Shown: one piece after another, positions 35,061 to 50,120 of the stretch
Position numbering within the stretch: the stretch's first letter is position 1
Layout of the letters: every line of letters begins with the position of its first letter
NCBI RefSeq assembly: GCF_028554725.1
Contig: NC_071670.1
Span: 22,376,001-22,440,000 of the forward strand
Source: Zeugodacus cucurbitae
Lineage: Eukaryota; Arthropoda; Insecta; Diptera; Tephritidae
Direction: 5' to 3'
DNA length: 64,000 bases
Notes under the pieces: model-generated
Told to the model about the DNA's origin: nothing
Seen by the model: only the letters and a program-made list of their open reading frames with translations
Databases searched by the model: none
Position numbers and translations under genes: made by a program

Positions 35061-35676
35061 GAAAGTGATTATGAGTAAACATTCTTTATGTTATTATTTG
35101 TCGATATTTAACTTGCAAGAAAGTGAACTTGATCATAAATCTGATAAAAATACAAAATAAATGATTATGAATAAACATTCTTTATGTTTCTATTTGTCGA
35201 TAAACAACTTGCAAGAAAGTGATTATGAGTAAACATTCTTTATGTTATTATTTGTCGATATTTAACTTGCAAGAAAGTGAACTTGATCATAAATCTGATA
35301 AAAATACAAAATAAATGATTATGAATAAACATTCTTTATGTTTCTATTTGTCGATAAACAACTTGCAAGAAAGTGATTATGAGTAAACATTCTTTATGTT
35401 ATTATTTGTCGATATTTAACTTGCAAGAAAGTGAACTTGATCATAAATCTGATAAAAATACAAAATAAATGATTATGAATAAACATTCTTTATGTTTCTA
35501 TTTGTCGATAAACAACTTGCAAGAAAGTGATTATGAGTAAACATTCTTTATGTTTTTATTTGTCGATATTTAACTTGCAAGAAAGTGAACTTGATCATAA
35601 ATCTGATAAAAATACAAAATAAATGATTATGAATAAACATTCTTTATGTTCCTATTTGTCGATAAACAACTTGCAA
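35061..35676. repeat. 154-bp dimer array (96 + 58 bp)
   Basis: The join GAAAGTGATTATGAG occurs at 35061, 35215, 35369 and 35523, spaced exactly 154 bp. Each period is one full 96-bp monomer of the TTATTATTTGTCGATATTTAA type plus one 58-bp monomer of the CGATAAACAA type. This is a small higher-order repeat that has begun to amplify. Confidence 0.8.
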
Positions 35677-36594
35677 GAAAGTGAACTTTGATCTTAAATG
35701 TGATAAAATACAAAGTAAATGATTATGAATAAACACTCTTTATGCTTTTATTTGTCGATATTCAACTTGCAAGAAAAGGAACTTTGATCTTAAATGTGAT
35801 AAAATACAAAATAAATGATTATGAATAAGTTCTTTATGTTTTTATTTGTCAATATTCAACTTGCAAGAATGTGAACTTGATCATAAATCTGATAAAAATA
35901 CAAAATAAATGATTACGAATAAACATTCTTTATGTTTCTATTTGTCGATAAACAACTTGCAAGAAAGTGAACTTTGATATTAAATGTGATAAAATACAAA
36001 ATAAATGATTATGAATAAACATTCTTTATGTTTTTATTTGTTTATTATGTGATTATTTGTCAATATTCAATTTGCTAGAATGTGAACTTTGGTATTAAAT
36101 GTGATAAAAATACAAAATAAATGATTATGAATAAACATTCTTTATGTTTTTATTTGTCGATATTTAACTTACAGGAAAGTGAACTTTGATATTAAATGTG
36201 ATAAAATACAAAATAAATGATTAGGAATAAACATTCTTTATGTTTTTATTTGTCGATATTTAAATTGCAGGAAAGTGAACTTTTATCTTACATGTGATAA
36301 AATACAAAATAAATGATTATGAATAAATGTTCTTTATGTTTTTGTTTGTCAATATTCAACTTGCAAGAATGTGAACTTGATCATAAATCTGATAAAAATA
36401 CAAAATAAATGATTATGAGTAAACATTCTTTATGTTTCTATTTGTCGATAAACAACTTGCAAGAAAGTGAACTTTGATCTTAAATGTGATAAAATGCAAA
36501 GTAAATGATTATGAATAAACATTCTTTATGCTTTTATTTGTCGATATTCAACTTGCAAGAAAAGGAACTTTGATCCTAAATGTGATAAAATACA
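35222..36594. repeat. 2727-bp-lag duplication, copy 1
   Basis: Matches 37949-39321 at a constant lag of 2727 bp. Markers: CCTATTTG at 35651 and 38378, the 2-bp-deleted AATAAGTTCT at 35824 and 38551, the 19-bp expanded monomer at 36042 and 38769, and TGATCCTAAATG at about 36569 and 39296. The match ends where copy 2 changes from ACAAAATAAATG to ACGAAATAAATG. Confidence 0.82.
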
Positions 36595-37948
36595 AAATAA
36601 ATGATTATGAATAAATGTTCTTTATGTTTTTATTTGTCAATATTCAACTTGCAAGAATGTGAACTTGATCATAAATCTGATAAAAATACAAAATAAATGA
36701 TTATGAATGAACATTCTTTATGTTTTTATTTGTCGATATTTAACTTGCAGGAAAGTGAACTTTTATCTTACATGTGATAAAATACAAAATAAATGATTAT
36801 GAATAAATGTTCTTTATGTTTTTGTTTGTCAATATTCAACTTGCAAGCATGTGAACTTGATCATAAATCTGATAAAAATACAAAATAAATGATTATGAGT
36901 AAACATTCTTTATGTTTTTATTTGTCGATATTTAACTTGCAAGAAAGTGAACTTGATAATAAATCTGATAAAAATACAAAATAAATGATTATGAATAAAC
37001 ATTCTTTATGTTTCTATTTGTCGATAAACAACTTGCAAGAAAGTGAACTTTGATCTTAAATGTGATAAAATACAAAGTAAATGATTATGAATAAACATTC
37101 TTTATGCTTTTAATTGTCGATATTCAACTTGCAAGAAAAGGAACTTTGATCTTAAATGTGATAAAATACAAAATAAATGATTATGAATAAATGTTCTTTA
37201 TGTTTTTATTTGTCAATATTCAACTTGCAAGAATGTGAACTTGATCACAAATCTGATAAAAATACAAAATAAATGATTATGAATAAACATTCTTTATGTT
37301 TCTATTTGTCGATAAACAACTTGCAAGAAAGTGAACTTTGATATTAAATGTGTTAAAATACAAAATAAATGATTATGAATAAACATTCTTTATGTTTTTA
37401 TTTGTCGATATTTAACTTGCAGGAAAGTGAACTTTTATCTTACATGTGATAAAATACAAAATAAATGATTATGAATAAATGTTCTTTATGTTTTTATTTG
37501 TCGATAAACAGCTGGCAAGAAAGTGAACTTTGATCTTAAATGTGATAAAAATACAAAATAAATGATTATGAATAAATGTTCTTTATGTTTTTATTTGTCA
37601 ATATTCAATTTGCTAGAAAGTGAACTTTGATATTAAATGTGATAAAATACAAAATAAATGATTAGGAATAAACATTCTTTATGTTTTTATTTGTCGATAT
37701 TTAAATTGCAGAAAAGTGAACTTTTATCTTACATGTGATAAAATACAAAATAAATGATTATGAATAAATGTTCTTTATGTTTTTGTTTGTCAATATTCAA
37801 CTTGCAAGAATGTGAACTTGATCATAAATCTGATAAAAATACAAAATAAATGATTATGAGTAAACATTCTTTATGTTTTTATTTGTCGATATTTAACTTG
37901 CAAGAAAGTGAACTTGATCATAAATCTGATAAAAATACAAAATATATG

Positions 37949-39321
37949 ATTATGAGTAAACATTCTTTATGTTATTATTTGTCGATATTTAACTTGCAAG
38001 AAAGTGAACTTGATCATAAATCTGATAAAAATACAAAATAAATGATTATGAATAAACATTCTTTATGTTTCTATTTGTCGATAAACAACTTGCAAGAAAG
38101 TGATTATGAGTAAACATTCTTTATGTTATTATTTGTCGATATTTAACTTGCAAGAAAGTGAACTTGATCATAAATCTGATAAAAATACAAAATAAATGAT
38201 TATGAATAAACATTCTTTATGTTTCTATTTGTCGATAAACAACTTGCAAGAAAGTGATTATGAGTAAACATTCTTTATGTTTTTATTTGTCGATATTTAA
38301 CTTGCAAGAAAGTGAACTTGATCATAAATCTGATAAAAATACAAAATAAATGATTATGAATAAACATTCTTTATGTTCCTATTTGTCGATAAACAACTTG
38401 CAAGAAAGTGAACTTTGATCTTAAATGTGATAAAATACAAAGTAAATGATTATGAATAAACACTCTTTATGCTTTTATTTGTCGATATTCAACTTGCAAG
38501 AAAAGGAACTTTGATCTTAAATGTGATAAAATACAAAATAAATGATTATGAATAAGTTCTTTATGTTTTTATTTGTCAATATTCAACTTGCAAGAATGTG
38601 AACTTGATCATAAATCTGATAAAAATACAAAATAAATGATTACGAATAAACATTCTTTATGTTTCTATTTGTCGATAAACAACTTGCAAGAAAGTGAACT
38701 TTGATATTAAATGTGATAAAATACAAAATAAATGATTATGAATAAACATTCTTTATGTTTTTATTTGTTTATTATGTGATTATTTGTCAATATTCAATTT
38801 GCTAGAATGTGAACTTTGGTATTAAATGTGATAAAAATACAAAATAAATGATTATGAATAAACATTATTTATGTTTTTATTTGTCGATATTTAACTTACA
38901 GGAAAGTGAACTTTGATATTAAATGTGATAAAATACAAAATAAATGATTAGGAATAAACATTCTTTATGTTTTTATTTGTCGATATTTAAATTGCAGGAA
39001 AGTGAACTTTTATCTTACATGTGATAAAATACAAAATAAATGATTATGAATAAATGTTCTTTATGTTTTTGTTTGTCAATATTCAACTTGCAAGAATGTG
39101 AACTTGATCATAAATCTGATAAAAATACAAAATAAATGATTATGAGTAAACATTCTTTATATTTCTATTTGTCGATAAACAACTTGCAAGAAAGTGAACT
39201 TTGATCTTAAATGTGATAAAATGCAAAGTAAATGATTATGAATAAACATTCTTTATGCTTTTATTTGTCGATATTCAACTTGCAAGAAAAGGAACTTTGA
39301 TCCTAAATGTGATAAAATACG
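37949..39321. repeat. 2727-bp-lag duplication, copy 2
   Basis: Second copy of 35222-36594. Its last part (from about 39000) is also shared with 43177 onwards at a lag of 4177 bp, so two duplication events overlap here. Confidence 0.82.
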
Positions 39322-40437
39322 AAATAAATGATTATGAAATTATGTTCTTTATGTTTTTATTTGTCGATATTCAACTTTCACGAAAGTGAACTTTTATCTT
39401 AAATCTGATAAAATATGAAATAAATGATTATGAATAATTGTTCTTTATGTTTCCAGTTGTCGATAAACAAATTGCAAGAATTTGAACTTGATCATAAATC
39501 TGATAAAAATACAAAATAAATGATTATGAATAAACATTCTTTATGTTTTTACTTGTCGATAAACAACTTGCCAGAAAGTGAACTTTGATCTTAAATGTGA
39601 TAAAATACAAAATAAATGATTATGAATAAATGCTCTTATTATATCTCTTATATTCAACTTGCAAGAATGTGAACTTGATCTTAAATCTGATAAAAATACA
39701 AAATAAATGATTATGAATAAACATTCTTTATGTTTCTATTTGTCGATAAACAACTTGCAAGAAAGTGAACTTTGATAATAAATGTGATAAAATACAAAAT
39801 AAATGATTATGAATAAACATTCTTTATGTTTCTATTTGTCGATAAACAACTTGCAAGAAAGTGAACTTTTATCTTACATGTGATAAAATACAAAATAAAT
39901 GATTATGAATAAATGTTCTTTATGTTTTTATTTGTCAATATTCAACTTGCTAGAATGTGAACTTTGATATTAAATGTTATAAAATACAAAATAAATGATT
40001 ATGAATAAACATTCTTTATGTTTTTATTTGTCGGTATTTAACTTGCGGAAAAGTGAACTTTTATCTTACATGTGATAAAATACAAAATAAATGATTATGA
40101 ATAAATGTTCTTTATGTTTTTATTTGTCGGTATTTAACTTGCAGGAAAGTGAACTTTTATCTTACATGTGATAAAATATAAATTAAATGATTATGAATAA
40201 ATGTTCTTTATGTTTTTATTTGTCAATATTCAACTTGCTAGAATGTGAACTTTGATATTAAATGTGATAAAATACAAAATAAATGATTATGAATAAACAT
40301 TCTTTATGTTTTTATTTGTCGATATTCAACTTGCAGGAAAGTGAACTTTGATATTAAATGTGATAAAATACAAAATAAATGATTATGAATAAACATTCAT
40401 TATGTTTTTATTTGTCGATAAACAACTTGCAAGAAAG
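39000..40437. repeat. 4177-bp-lag duplication, copy 1
   Basis: Matches 43177-44614 at a lag of 4177 bp. Markers: the rare TATATTTC variant at about 39159 and 43336, and the unusual monomer TGCTCTTATTATATCTC at 39631 and 43808, which lacks the normal TTTATTTGTC text. After 40437 similarity resumes further on with a lag shorter by about 190 bp, that is, two monomers were lost or gained. Confidence 0.8.
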
Positions 40438-42779
40438 CGAACTTTGATCTTAAAAGTGATAAAATACAAAACAAATGATTATGAATAAATGTTCTTTATG
40501 TTTTTATTTGTCAATATTCAACTTGCAAGAATGTGAACTTGATCATAAATCTGATAAAATACAAAATAAATGATTATGAATAAACATTCTTTACGTTTTT
40601 ATTTTGAATATTCAACTTGCAAGAAAGTGAACTTTGATCTTAAATGTGATAAAATACGAAATAAATGATTATGAATTTATGTTCTTTATGTTTTTATTTG
40701 TCAATATTCAACTTGCAAGAATGTGAACTTTGATCATAAATCTGATAAAAATACAAAATAAATGATTATGAATAAATGTTCTTTATGTTTTTATTTTTAA
40801 TATTCAACTCGCAAGAAAGTGAACTTTGACCTTAAATGTGTTAAAATACGAAATAAATGATTATGAATTTATTTTCTTTATGTTTTTATTTGTCGATATT
40901 CAAATTGCACGAAAGTGAACTTTTATCTTAAATCTGATAAAATGTAAAATAAACGATTATGAATAAATGTTCTTTATGTTTCCAGTTGTCGATAAACAAC
41001 TTGCAAGAAAGCGAACTTTGATCTTAAATGTGATAAAATACAAAATAAATGATTATGAATAAATGTTCTTTATGTTTTCGTTTGTCAATATTCAACTTGC
41101 AAGAATGTGAACTTGATCATAAATCTGATAAAAATACAAAATAAATGATTATGAGTAAACATTCTTTATGTTTTTATTTGTCGATAAACAACTTGCAAGA
41201 AAGTGAACTTTGATATTAAATGTGATAAAATACAAAATAAATGATTAGGAATAAACATTCTTTATGTTTTTATTTGTCGATAAACAACTTGCAAGAAAAT
41301 GAACTTGATCATAAATCTGATAAAAATACAAAATAAATGATTATGAGTAAACATTCTTTATGTTTTTATTTGTCGATATTTAACTTGCAAGAAAGTGAAC
41401 TTGATCATAAATCTGATAAAAATACAAAATAAATGATTATGAATAAACATTCTTTATGTTTCTATTTGTCGATAAACAACTTGCAAGAAAGCGAACTTTG
41501 ATCTTAAAAGTGATAAAATACAAAATAAATGATTATGAATAAACATTCATTATGTTTTTATTTGTCGATAAACAACTTGCAAGAAAGCGAACTTTGATCT
41601 TAAAAGTGATAAAATACAAAATAAATGATTATGAATAAACATTCTTTATGTTTTTATTTGTCGATATTTAACTTGCAGGAAAGTGAACTTTTATCTTACA
41701 TGTGATAAAATACAAAATAAATGATTATGAATAAATGTTCTTTATGTTTTTATTTGTCGATATTCAATTTGCTAGAATGTGAACTTTGATATTAAATGTG
41801 ATAAAATACAAAATAAATGATTAGGAATAAACATTCTTTATGTTTTTATTTGTCGATAAACAACTTGCAAGAAAATGAACTTGATCATAAATCTGATAAA
41901 AATACAAAATAAATGATTATGAGTAAACATTCTTTATGTTTTTATTTGTCGATATTTAACTTGCAAGAAAGTGAACTTGATCATAAATCTGATAAAAATA
42001 CAAAATAAATGATTATGAATAAACATTCTTTATGTTTCTATTTGTCGATAAACAACTTGAAAGAAAGTGATTATGAGTAAACATTCTTTATGTTTATTTG
42101 TCGATATTTAACTTGCAAGAAAGTGAACTTGATCATAAATCAGATAAAAATACAAAATAAATGATTATGAATAAACATTCTTTATGCTTTTATTTGTCGA
42201 TATTCAACTTGCAAGAAAAGGAACTTTGATCTTAAATGTGATAAAATACAAAATAAATGATTATGAATAAACATTCTTTATGTTTCTATTTGTCGATAAA
42301 CAACTTGCAAGAAAGTGAACTTTGATATTAAATGTGATAAAATACAAAATAAATGATTATGAATAAACATTCTTTATGTTTCTATTTGTCGATAAACAAC
42401 TTACTAGAAAGTGAACTTGGATCTTAAATGTAATAAATAACAAAATAAATGATTATGAATAAATGTTCTTTATGTTTTCGTTTGTCAATATTCAACTTGC
42501 AAGAATGTGAACTTGATCATAAATCTGATAAAAATACAAAATAAATGATTATGAGTAAACATTCTTTATGTTTTTATTTGTCGATAAACAACTTGCAAGA
42601 AAGTGAACTTTGATATTAAATGTGATAAAATACAAAATAAATGATTAGGAATAAACATTCTTTATGTTTTTATTTGTCGATAAACAACTTGCAAGAAAAT
42701 GAACTTGATCATAAATCTGATAAAAATACAAAATAAATGATTATGAGTAAACATTCTTTATGTTTTTATTTGTCGATAT

Positions 42780-42990
42780 TCATCTTGCAAGAAAGTGAAC
42801 ACCCTTCATAAATCTAAGAAAACTCAAAATAAATGATTATGAATAAACATTCTTTATGTATCTATTTGTCGATAAACAGCTTGCTAGAAAGTAAACTTGG
42901 ATCTTAAATGTAATAAATAACAAAATAAATGATTAGGAATAAATCTTATTTATGTTTCTATTTGTCGATAAACAACTCACTAGAAAGTGA
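42780..42990. repeat. Divergent monomers
   Basis: Two to three adjacent monomers carry many private changes: GAACACCCTTCATAAATCTAAG at about 42797, ACAGCTTGCTAGAAAGTAAAC at about 42876, GTAATAAATAAC at about 42909, AATCTTATTTATG at about 42943 and CAACTCACTAGAAAGTGAACC at about 42972. A milder relative (TTACTAGAAAG with TAATAAATAAC) is at about 42401-42432. They may be older or edge-type units that escaped homogenisation. Confidence 0.65.
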
Positions 42991-43176
42991 ACCTTGGTCT
43001 TAAATGTGATAAAATACAAAATAAATGATTATGAATAAACATTCTTTATGTTTCTATTTGTCGATAAACAACTTGCAAGAAAGTGAACTTTGATATTAAA
43101 TGTGATAAAATACAAAATAAATGATTATGAATAAACATTCTTTATGTTTCTATTTGTCGATAAACAACTTGCAAGA

Positions 43177-44614
43177 AAGTGAACTTTTATCTTACATGTG
43201 ATAAAATACAAAATAAATGATTATGAATAAATGTTCTTTATGTTTTTGTTTGTCAATATTCAACTTGCAAGAATGTGAACTTGATCATAAATCTGATAAA
43301 AATACAAAATAAATGATTATGAGTAAACATTCTTTATATTTCTATTTGTCGATAAACAACTTGCAAGAAAGTGAACTTTGATCTTAAATGTGATAAAATG
43401 CAAAGTAAATGATTATGAATAAACATTCTTTATGCTTTTATTTGTCGATATTCAACTTGCAAGAAAAGGAACTTTGATCCTAAATGTGATAAAATACGAA
43501 ATAAATGATTATGAAATTATGTTCTTTATGTTTTTATTTGTCGATATTCAACTTTCACGAAAGTGAACTTTTATCTTAAATCTGATAAAATATGAAATAA
43601 ATGATTATGAATAATTGTTCTTTATGTTTCCAGTTGTCGATAAACAACTTGCAAGAATTTGAACTTGATCATAAATCTGATAAAAATACAAAATAAATGA
43701 TTATGAATAAACATTCTTTATGTTTTTACTTGTCGATAAACAACTTGCCAGAAAGTGAACTTTGATCTTAAATGTGATAAAATACAAAATAAATGATTAT
43801 GAATAAATGCTCTTATTATATCTCTTATATTCAACTTGCAAGAATGTGAACTTGATCTTAAATCTGATAAAAATACAAAATAAATGATTATGAATAAACA
43901 TTCTTTATGTTTCTATTTGTCGATAAACAACTTGCAAGAAAGTGAACTTTGATAATAAATGTGATAAAATACAAAATAAATGATTATGAATAAACATTCT
44001 TTATGTTTCTATTTGTCGATAAACAACTTGCAAGAAAGTGAACTTTTATCTTACATGTGATAAAATACAAAATAAATGATTATGAATAAATGTTCTTTAT
44101 GTTTTTATTTGTCAATATTCAACTTGCTAGAATGTGAACTTTGATATTAAATGTTATAAAATACAAAATAAATGATTATGAATAAACATTCTTTATGTTT
44201 TTATTTGTCGGTATTTAACTTGCGGAAAAGTGAACTTTTATCTTACATGTGATAAAATACAAAATAAATGATTATGAATAAATGTTCTTTATGTTTTTAT
44301 TTGTCGGTATTTAACTTGCAGGAAAGTGAACTTTTATCTTACATGTGATAAAATATAAATTAAATGATTATGAATAAATGTTCTTTATGTTTTTATTTGT
44401 CAATATTCAACTTGCTAGAATGTGAACTTTGATATTAAATGTGATAAAATACAAAATAAATGATTATGAATAAACATTCTTTATGTTTTTATTTGTCGAT
44501 ATTCAACTTGCAGGAAAGTGAACTTTGATATTAAATGTGATAAAATACAAAATAAATGATTATGAATAAACATTCATTATGTTTTTATTTGTCGATAAAC
44601 AACTTGCAAGAAAG
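43177..44614. repeat. 4177-bp-lag duplication, copy 2
   Basis: Second copy of 39000-40437. It is entered through a monomer with CGATAAACAACTTGCAAG, where copy 1 has CGATATTTAAATTGCAGG; this marks the left breakpoint near 43177. Confidence 0.8.
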
Positions 44615-44669
44615 TGAACTTTGATCTTAAATGTGATAAAATACGAAATAAATGATTATGAATTTATGT

Positions 44670-47600
44670 TCTTTATGTTTTTATTTGTCAATATTCAACT
44701 TGCAAGAATGTGAACTTTGATCATAAATCTGATAAAAATACAAAATAAATGATTATGAATAAATGTTCTTTATGTTTTTATTTTTAATATTCAACTCGCA
44801 AGAAAGTGAACTTTGACCTTAAATGTGTTAAAATACGAAATAAATGATTATGAATTTATTTTCTTTATGTTTTTATTTGTCGATATTCAAATTGCACGAA
44901 AGTGAACTTTTATCTTAAATCTGATAAAATGTAAAATAAATGATTATGAATAAATGTTCCTTATGTTTCCAGTTGTCGATAAACAACTTGCAAGAAAGCG
45001 AACTTTGATCTTAAATGTGATAAAATACAAAATAAATGATTATGAATAAATGTTCTTTATGTTTTCGTTTGTCAATATTCAACTTGCAAGAATGTGAACT
45101 TGATCATAAATCTGATAAAAATACAAAATAAATGATTATGAGTAAACATTCTTTATGTTTTTATTTGTCGATAAACAACTTGCAAGAAAGTGAACTTTGA
45201 TATTAAATGTGATAAAATACAAAATAAATGATTAGGAATAAACATTCTTTATGTTTTTATTTGTCGATAAACAACTTGCACGAAAATGAACTTGATCATA
45301 AATCTGATAAAAATACAAAATAAATGATTATGAGTAAACATTCTTTATGTTTTTATTTGTCGATATTTAACTTGCAAGAAAGTGAACTTGATCATAAATC
45401 TGATAAAAATACAAAATAAATGATTATGAATAAACATTCTTTATGTTTCTATTTGTCGATAAACAACTTGCAAGAAAGCGAACTTTGATCTTAAAAGTGA
45501 TAAAATACAAAATAAATGATTATGAATAAACATTCATTATGTTTTTATTTGTCGATAAACAACTTGCAAGAAAGCGAACTTTGATCTTAAAAGTGATAAA
45601 ATACAAAATAAATGATTATGAATAAACATTCTTTATGTTTTCATTTGTCGATATTTAACTTGCAGGAAAGTGAACTTTTATCTTACATGTGATAAAATAC
45701 AAAATAAATGATTATGAATAAATGTTCTTTATGTTTTTATTTGTCGATATTCAATTTGCTAGAATGTGAACTTTGATATTAAATGTGATAAAATACAAAA
45801 TAAATGATTAGGAATAAACATTCTTTATGTTTTTATTTGTCGATAAACAACTTGCAACAAAATAAAGTTGATCATAAATCTGATAAAAGTACAAAATAAA
45901 TGATTATGAGTAAACATTCTTTATGTTTTTATTTGTCGATATTTAACTTGCAAGAAAGTGAACTTGATCATAAATCTGATAAAAATACAAAATAAATGAT
46001 TATGAATAAACATTCTTTATGTTTCTATTTGTCGTTAACAACTTGCAAGAAAGTGATTATGAGTAAACATTCTTTATGTTTTTATTTGTCGATATTTAAC
46101 TTGCAAGAAAGTGAACTTGATCATAAATCAGATAAAAATACAAAATAAATGATTATGAATAAACATTCTTTATGTTTCTATTTGTCGATAAACAACTTGC
46201 AAGAAAGTGAACTTTGATCTTAAATGTGATAAAATACAAAGTAAATGATTATGAATAAACATTCTTTATGCTTTTATTTGTCGATATTCAACTTGCAAGA
46301 AAAGGAACTTTGATCTTAAATGTGATAAAATACAAAATAAATGATTATGAATAAACATTCTTTATGTTTCTATTTGTCGATAAACAACTTGCAAGAAAGT
46401 GAACTTTGATATTAAATGTGATAAAATACAAAATAAATGATTATGAATAAACATTCTTTATGTTTTTATTTGTTTATTATGTGATTATTTGTCAATATTC
46501 AATTTGCTAGAATGTGAACTTTGATATTAAATGTGATAAAAATACAAAATAAATGATTATGAATAAACATTCTTTATGTTTTTATTTGTCGATATTTAAC
46601 TTGCAGGAAAGTGAACTTTGATATTAAATATGATAAAATACAAAATTAATGATTAGGAATAAACATTCTTTATGTTTTTATTTGTCGATATTTAAATTGC
46701 AGGAAAGTGAACTTTTATCTTACATGTGATAAAATACAAAATAAATGATTATGAATAAATGTTCTTTATGTTTTTATTTGTCAATATTCAACTTGCAAGA
46801 ATTTGAACTTGATCATAAATCTGATAAAAATACAAAATAAATGATTATGAATAAACATTCTTTATGTTTTTATTTGTCGATATTTAACTTGCAGGAAAGT
46901 GAACTTTGATATTAAATGTGATAAAACACAAAATACATGATTAGGAATAAACATTCTTTATGTTTTTATTTGTTTATTATGTGATTATTTGTCAATATTC
47001 AATTTGCTAGAATGTGAACTTTGATATTAAATGTGATAAAAATACAAAATAAATGATTATGAATAAACATTCTTTATGTTTTTATTTGTCGATATTTAAC
47101 TTGCAGGAAAGTGAACTTTGATATTAAATGTGATAAAATACAAAATAAATGATTAGGAATAAACATTCTTTATGTTTTTATTTGTCGATATTTAAATTGC
47201 AGGAAAGTGAACTTTTATCTTACATGTGATAAAATACAAAATAAATGATTATGAATAAATGTTCTTTATGTTTTTGTTTGTCAATATTCAACTTGCAAGA
47301 ATGTGAACTTGATCATAAATCTGATAAAAATACGAAATAAATGATTATGAGTAAACATTCTTTATGTTTTTATTTGTCGATATTCAACTTGCAGGAAAGT
47401 GAACTTTGATATTAAATGTGATAAAATACAAACTAAATGATTATGAATAAACATTCATTATGTTTTTATTTGTCGATAAACAACTTGCAAGAAAGCGAAC
47501 TTTGATCTTAAAAGTGATAAAATACAAAATAAATGATTATGAATAAATGTTCTTTATGTTTATATTTGTCAATATTCAACTTGCAAGAATGTGAACTTGA

Positions 47601-49605
47601 TCATAAATCTGATAAAATACAAAATAAATGATTATGAATAAACATTCTTTACGTTTTTATTTTTAATATTCAACTTGCAAGAAAGTGAACTTTGATCTTA
47701 AATGTGATAAAATACGAAATAAATGATTATGAATTTATGTTCTTTATGTTTTTATTTGTCAATATTCAACTTGCAAGAATGTGAACTTTGATCATAAATC
47801 TGATAAAAATACAAAATAAATGATTATGAATAAATGTTCTTTATGTTTTTATTTTTAATATTCAACTCGCAAGAAAGTGAACTTTGACCTTAAATGTGTT
47901 AAAATACGAAATAAATGATTATGAATTTATTTTCTTTATGTTTTTATTTGTCGATATTCAACTTGCACGAAAGTGAACTTTTATCTTAAATCTGATAAAA
48001 TGTAAAATAAATGATTATGAATAAATGTTCTTTATGTTTCCAGTTGTCGATAAACAACTTGCAAGAAAGCGAACTTTGATCTTAAATGTGATAAAATACA
48101 AAATAAATGATTATGAATAAATGTTCTTGATGTTTTCGTTTGTCAATATTCAACTTGCAAGAATGTGAACTTGATCATAAATCTGATAAAAATACAAAAT
48201 AAATGATTATGAGTAAACATTCCTTATGTTTTTATTTGTCGATATTTAACTTGCAAGAAAGTGAACTTGATCATAAATCTGATAAAAATACAAAATAAAT
48301 GATTATGAATAAACATTCTTTATGTTTCTATTTGTCGATAAACAACTTGCAAGAAAGTGAACTTTGATCTTAAATGTAATAAAATACAAAGTAAATTATT
48401 ATGAATAAACATTCTTTATGCTTTTATTTGTCGATATTCAACTTGCAAGAAAAGGAACTTTGATCTTAAATGCGATAAAATACAAAATAAATGATTATGA
48501 ATAAATGTTCTTTATGTTTTTATTTGTCAATATTCAACTTGCAAGAATGTGAACTTGATCATAAATCTGATAAAAATACAAAATAAATGATTATGAATAA
48601 ACATTCTTTATGTTTCTATTTGTCGATAAACAACTTGCAAGAAAGTGAACTTTGATATTAAATGTGATAAAATACAAAATAAATGATTATGAATAAACAT
48701 TCTTTATGTTTTTATTTGTCGATATTTAACTTGCAGGAAAGTGAACTTTTATCTTACATGTGATAAAATACAAAATAAATGATTATGAATAAATGTTCTT
48801 TATGTTTTTACTTGTCGATATTCAATTTGCTAGAATGTGAACTTTGATATTAAATGTGATAAAATACAAAATAAATGATTAGGAATAAACATTCTTTATG
48901 TTTTTATTTGTCGATAAACAACTTGCAAGAAAATGAACTTGATCATAAATCTGATAAAAATACAAAATAAATGATTATGAGTAAACATTCTTTATGTTTT
49001 TATTTGTCGATATTTAACTTGCAAGAAAGTGAACTTGATCATAAATCTGATAAAAATACAAAATAAATGATTATGAATAAACATTCTTTATGTTTCTATT
49101 TGTCGATAAACAACTTGCAAGAAAGTGATTATGAGTAAACATTCTTTATGTTTTTATTTGTCGATATTTAACTTGCAAGAAAGTGAACTTGATCATAAAT
49201 CTGATAAAAATACAAAATAAATGATTATGAATAAACATTCTTTATGTTTCTATTTGTCGATAAACAACTTGCAAGAAAGTGAACTTTGATCTTAAATGTG
49301 ATAAAATACAAAGTAAATGATTATGAATAAACATTCTTTATGCTTTTATTTGTCGATATTCAACTTGCAAGAAAAGGAACTTTGATCTTAAATGTGATAA
49401 AATACAAAATAAATGATTATGAATAAACATTCTTTATGTTTCTATTTGTCGATAAACAACTTGCAAGAAAGTGAACTTTGATATTAAATGTGATAAAATA
49501 CAAAATAAATGATTATGAATAAACATTCATTATGTTTTTATTTGTTTATTATGTGATTATTTGTCAATATTCAATTTGCTAGAATGTGAACTTTGATATT
49601 AAATG
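44670..49605. repeat. 5452-bp-lag duplication, copy 1 (about 4.9 kb)
   Basis: Matches 50121-55057. The lag is 5451 at the left (GACCTTAAATGTG at 44815 and 50266) and 5452 further right (TTACG at 47649 and 53101, AAAGTAAATT at 48388 and 53840). The 1-nt step fits the single-base loss GTCGTTAACAAC at about 46034, where the partner has GTCGATAAACAAC. Three expanded 116-bp monomers occupy corresponding places in both copies. Confidence 0.85.
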
Positions 49606-50120
49606 TGATAAAATACAAAGTAAATGATTATGAATAAACATTCTTTATGCTTTTATTTGTCGATATTCAACTTGCAAGAAAGTGAACTTTAATCTTAAAT
49701 GTGATAAAATACAAAGTAAATGATTATGAATAAACATTCTTTATGCTTTTATTTGTCGATATTCAACTTGCAAGAAAGTGAACTTGATCATAAATCTGAT
49801 AAAAATACAAAATAAATGATTATGAATAAACATTCTTTATGTTTTTATTTGTCGATATTTAATTTGCAGGAAAGTGAACTTTGATATTAAATGTGATAAA
49901 ATACAAAATTAATGATTATGAATAAATGTTCTTTATGTTTTTATTTGTCAATATTCAACTTGCAAGAATGTGAACTTGATCATAAATCTGATAAAATACA
50001 AAATAAATGATTATGAATAAATGTTCTTTATGTTTCCAGTTGTCGATAAACAACTTGCAAGAAAGCGAACTTTGATCTTAAATGTGATAAAATACAAAAT
50101 AAATGATTATGAGTAAACGT

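Noticed and set aside
37850..38041. 63-codon open frame on the plus strand
   Set aside because: Third copy of the same read-through; part of the block that also recurs at 35.2 kb with a stop in place.
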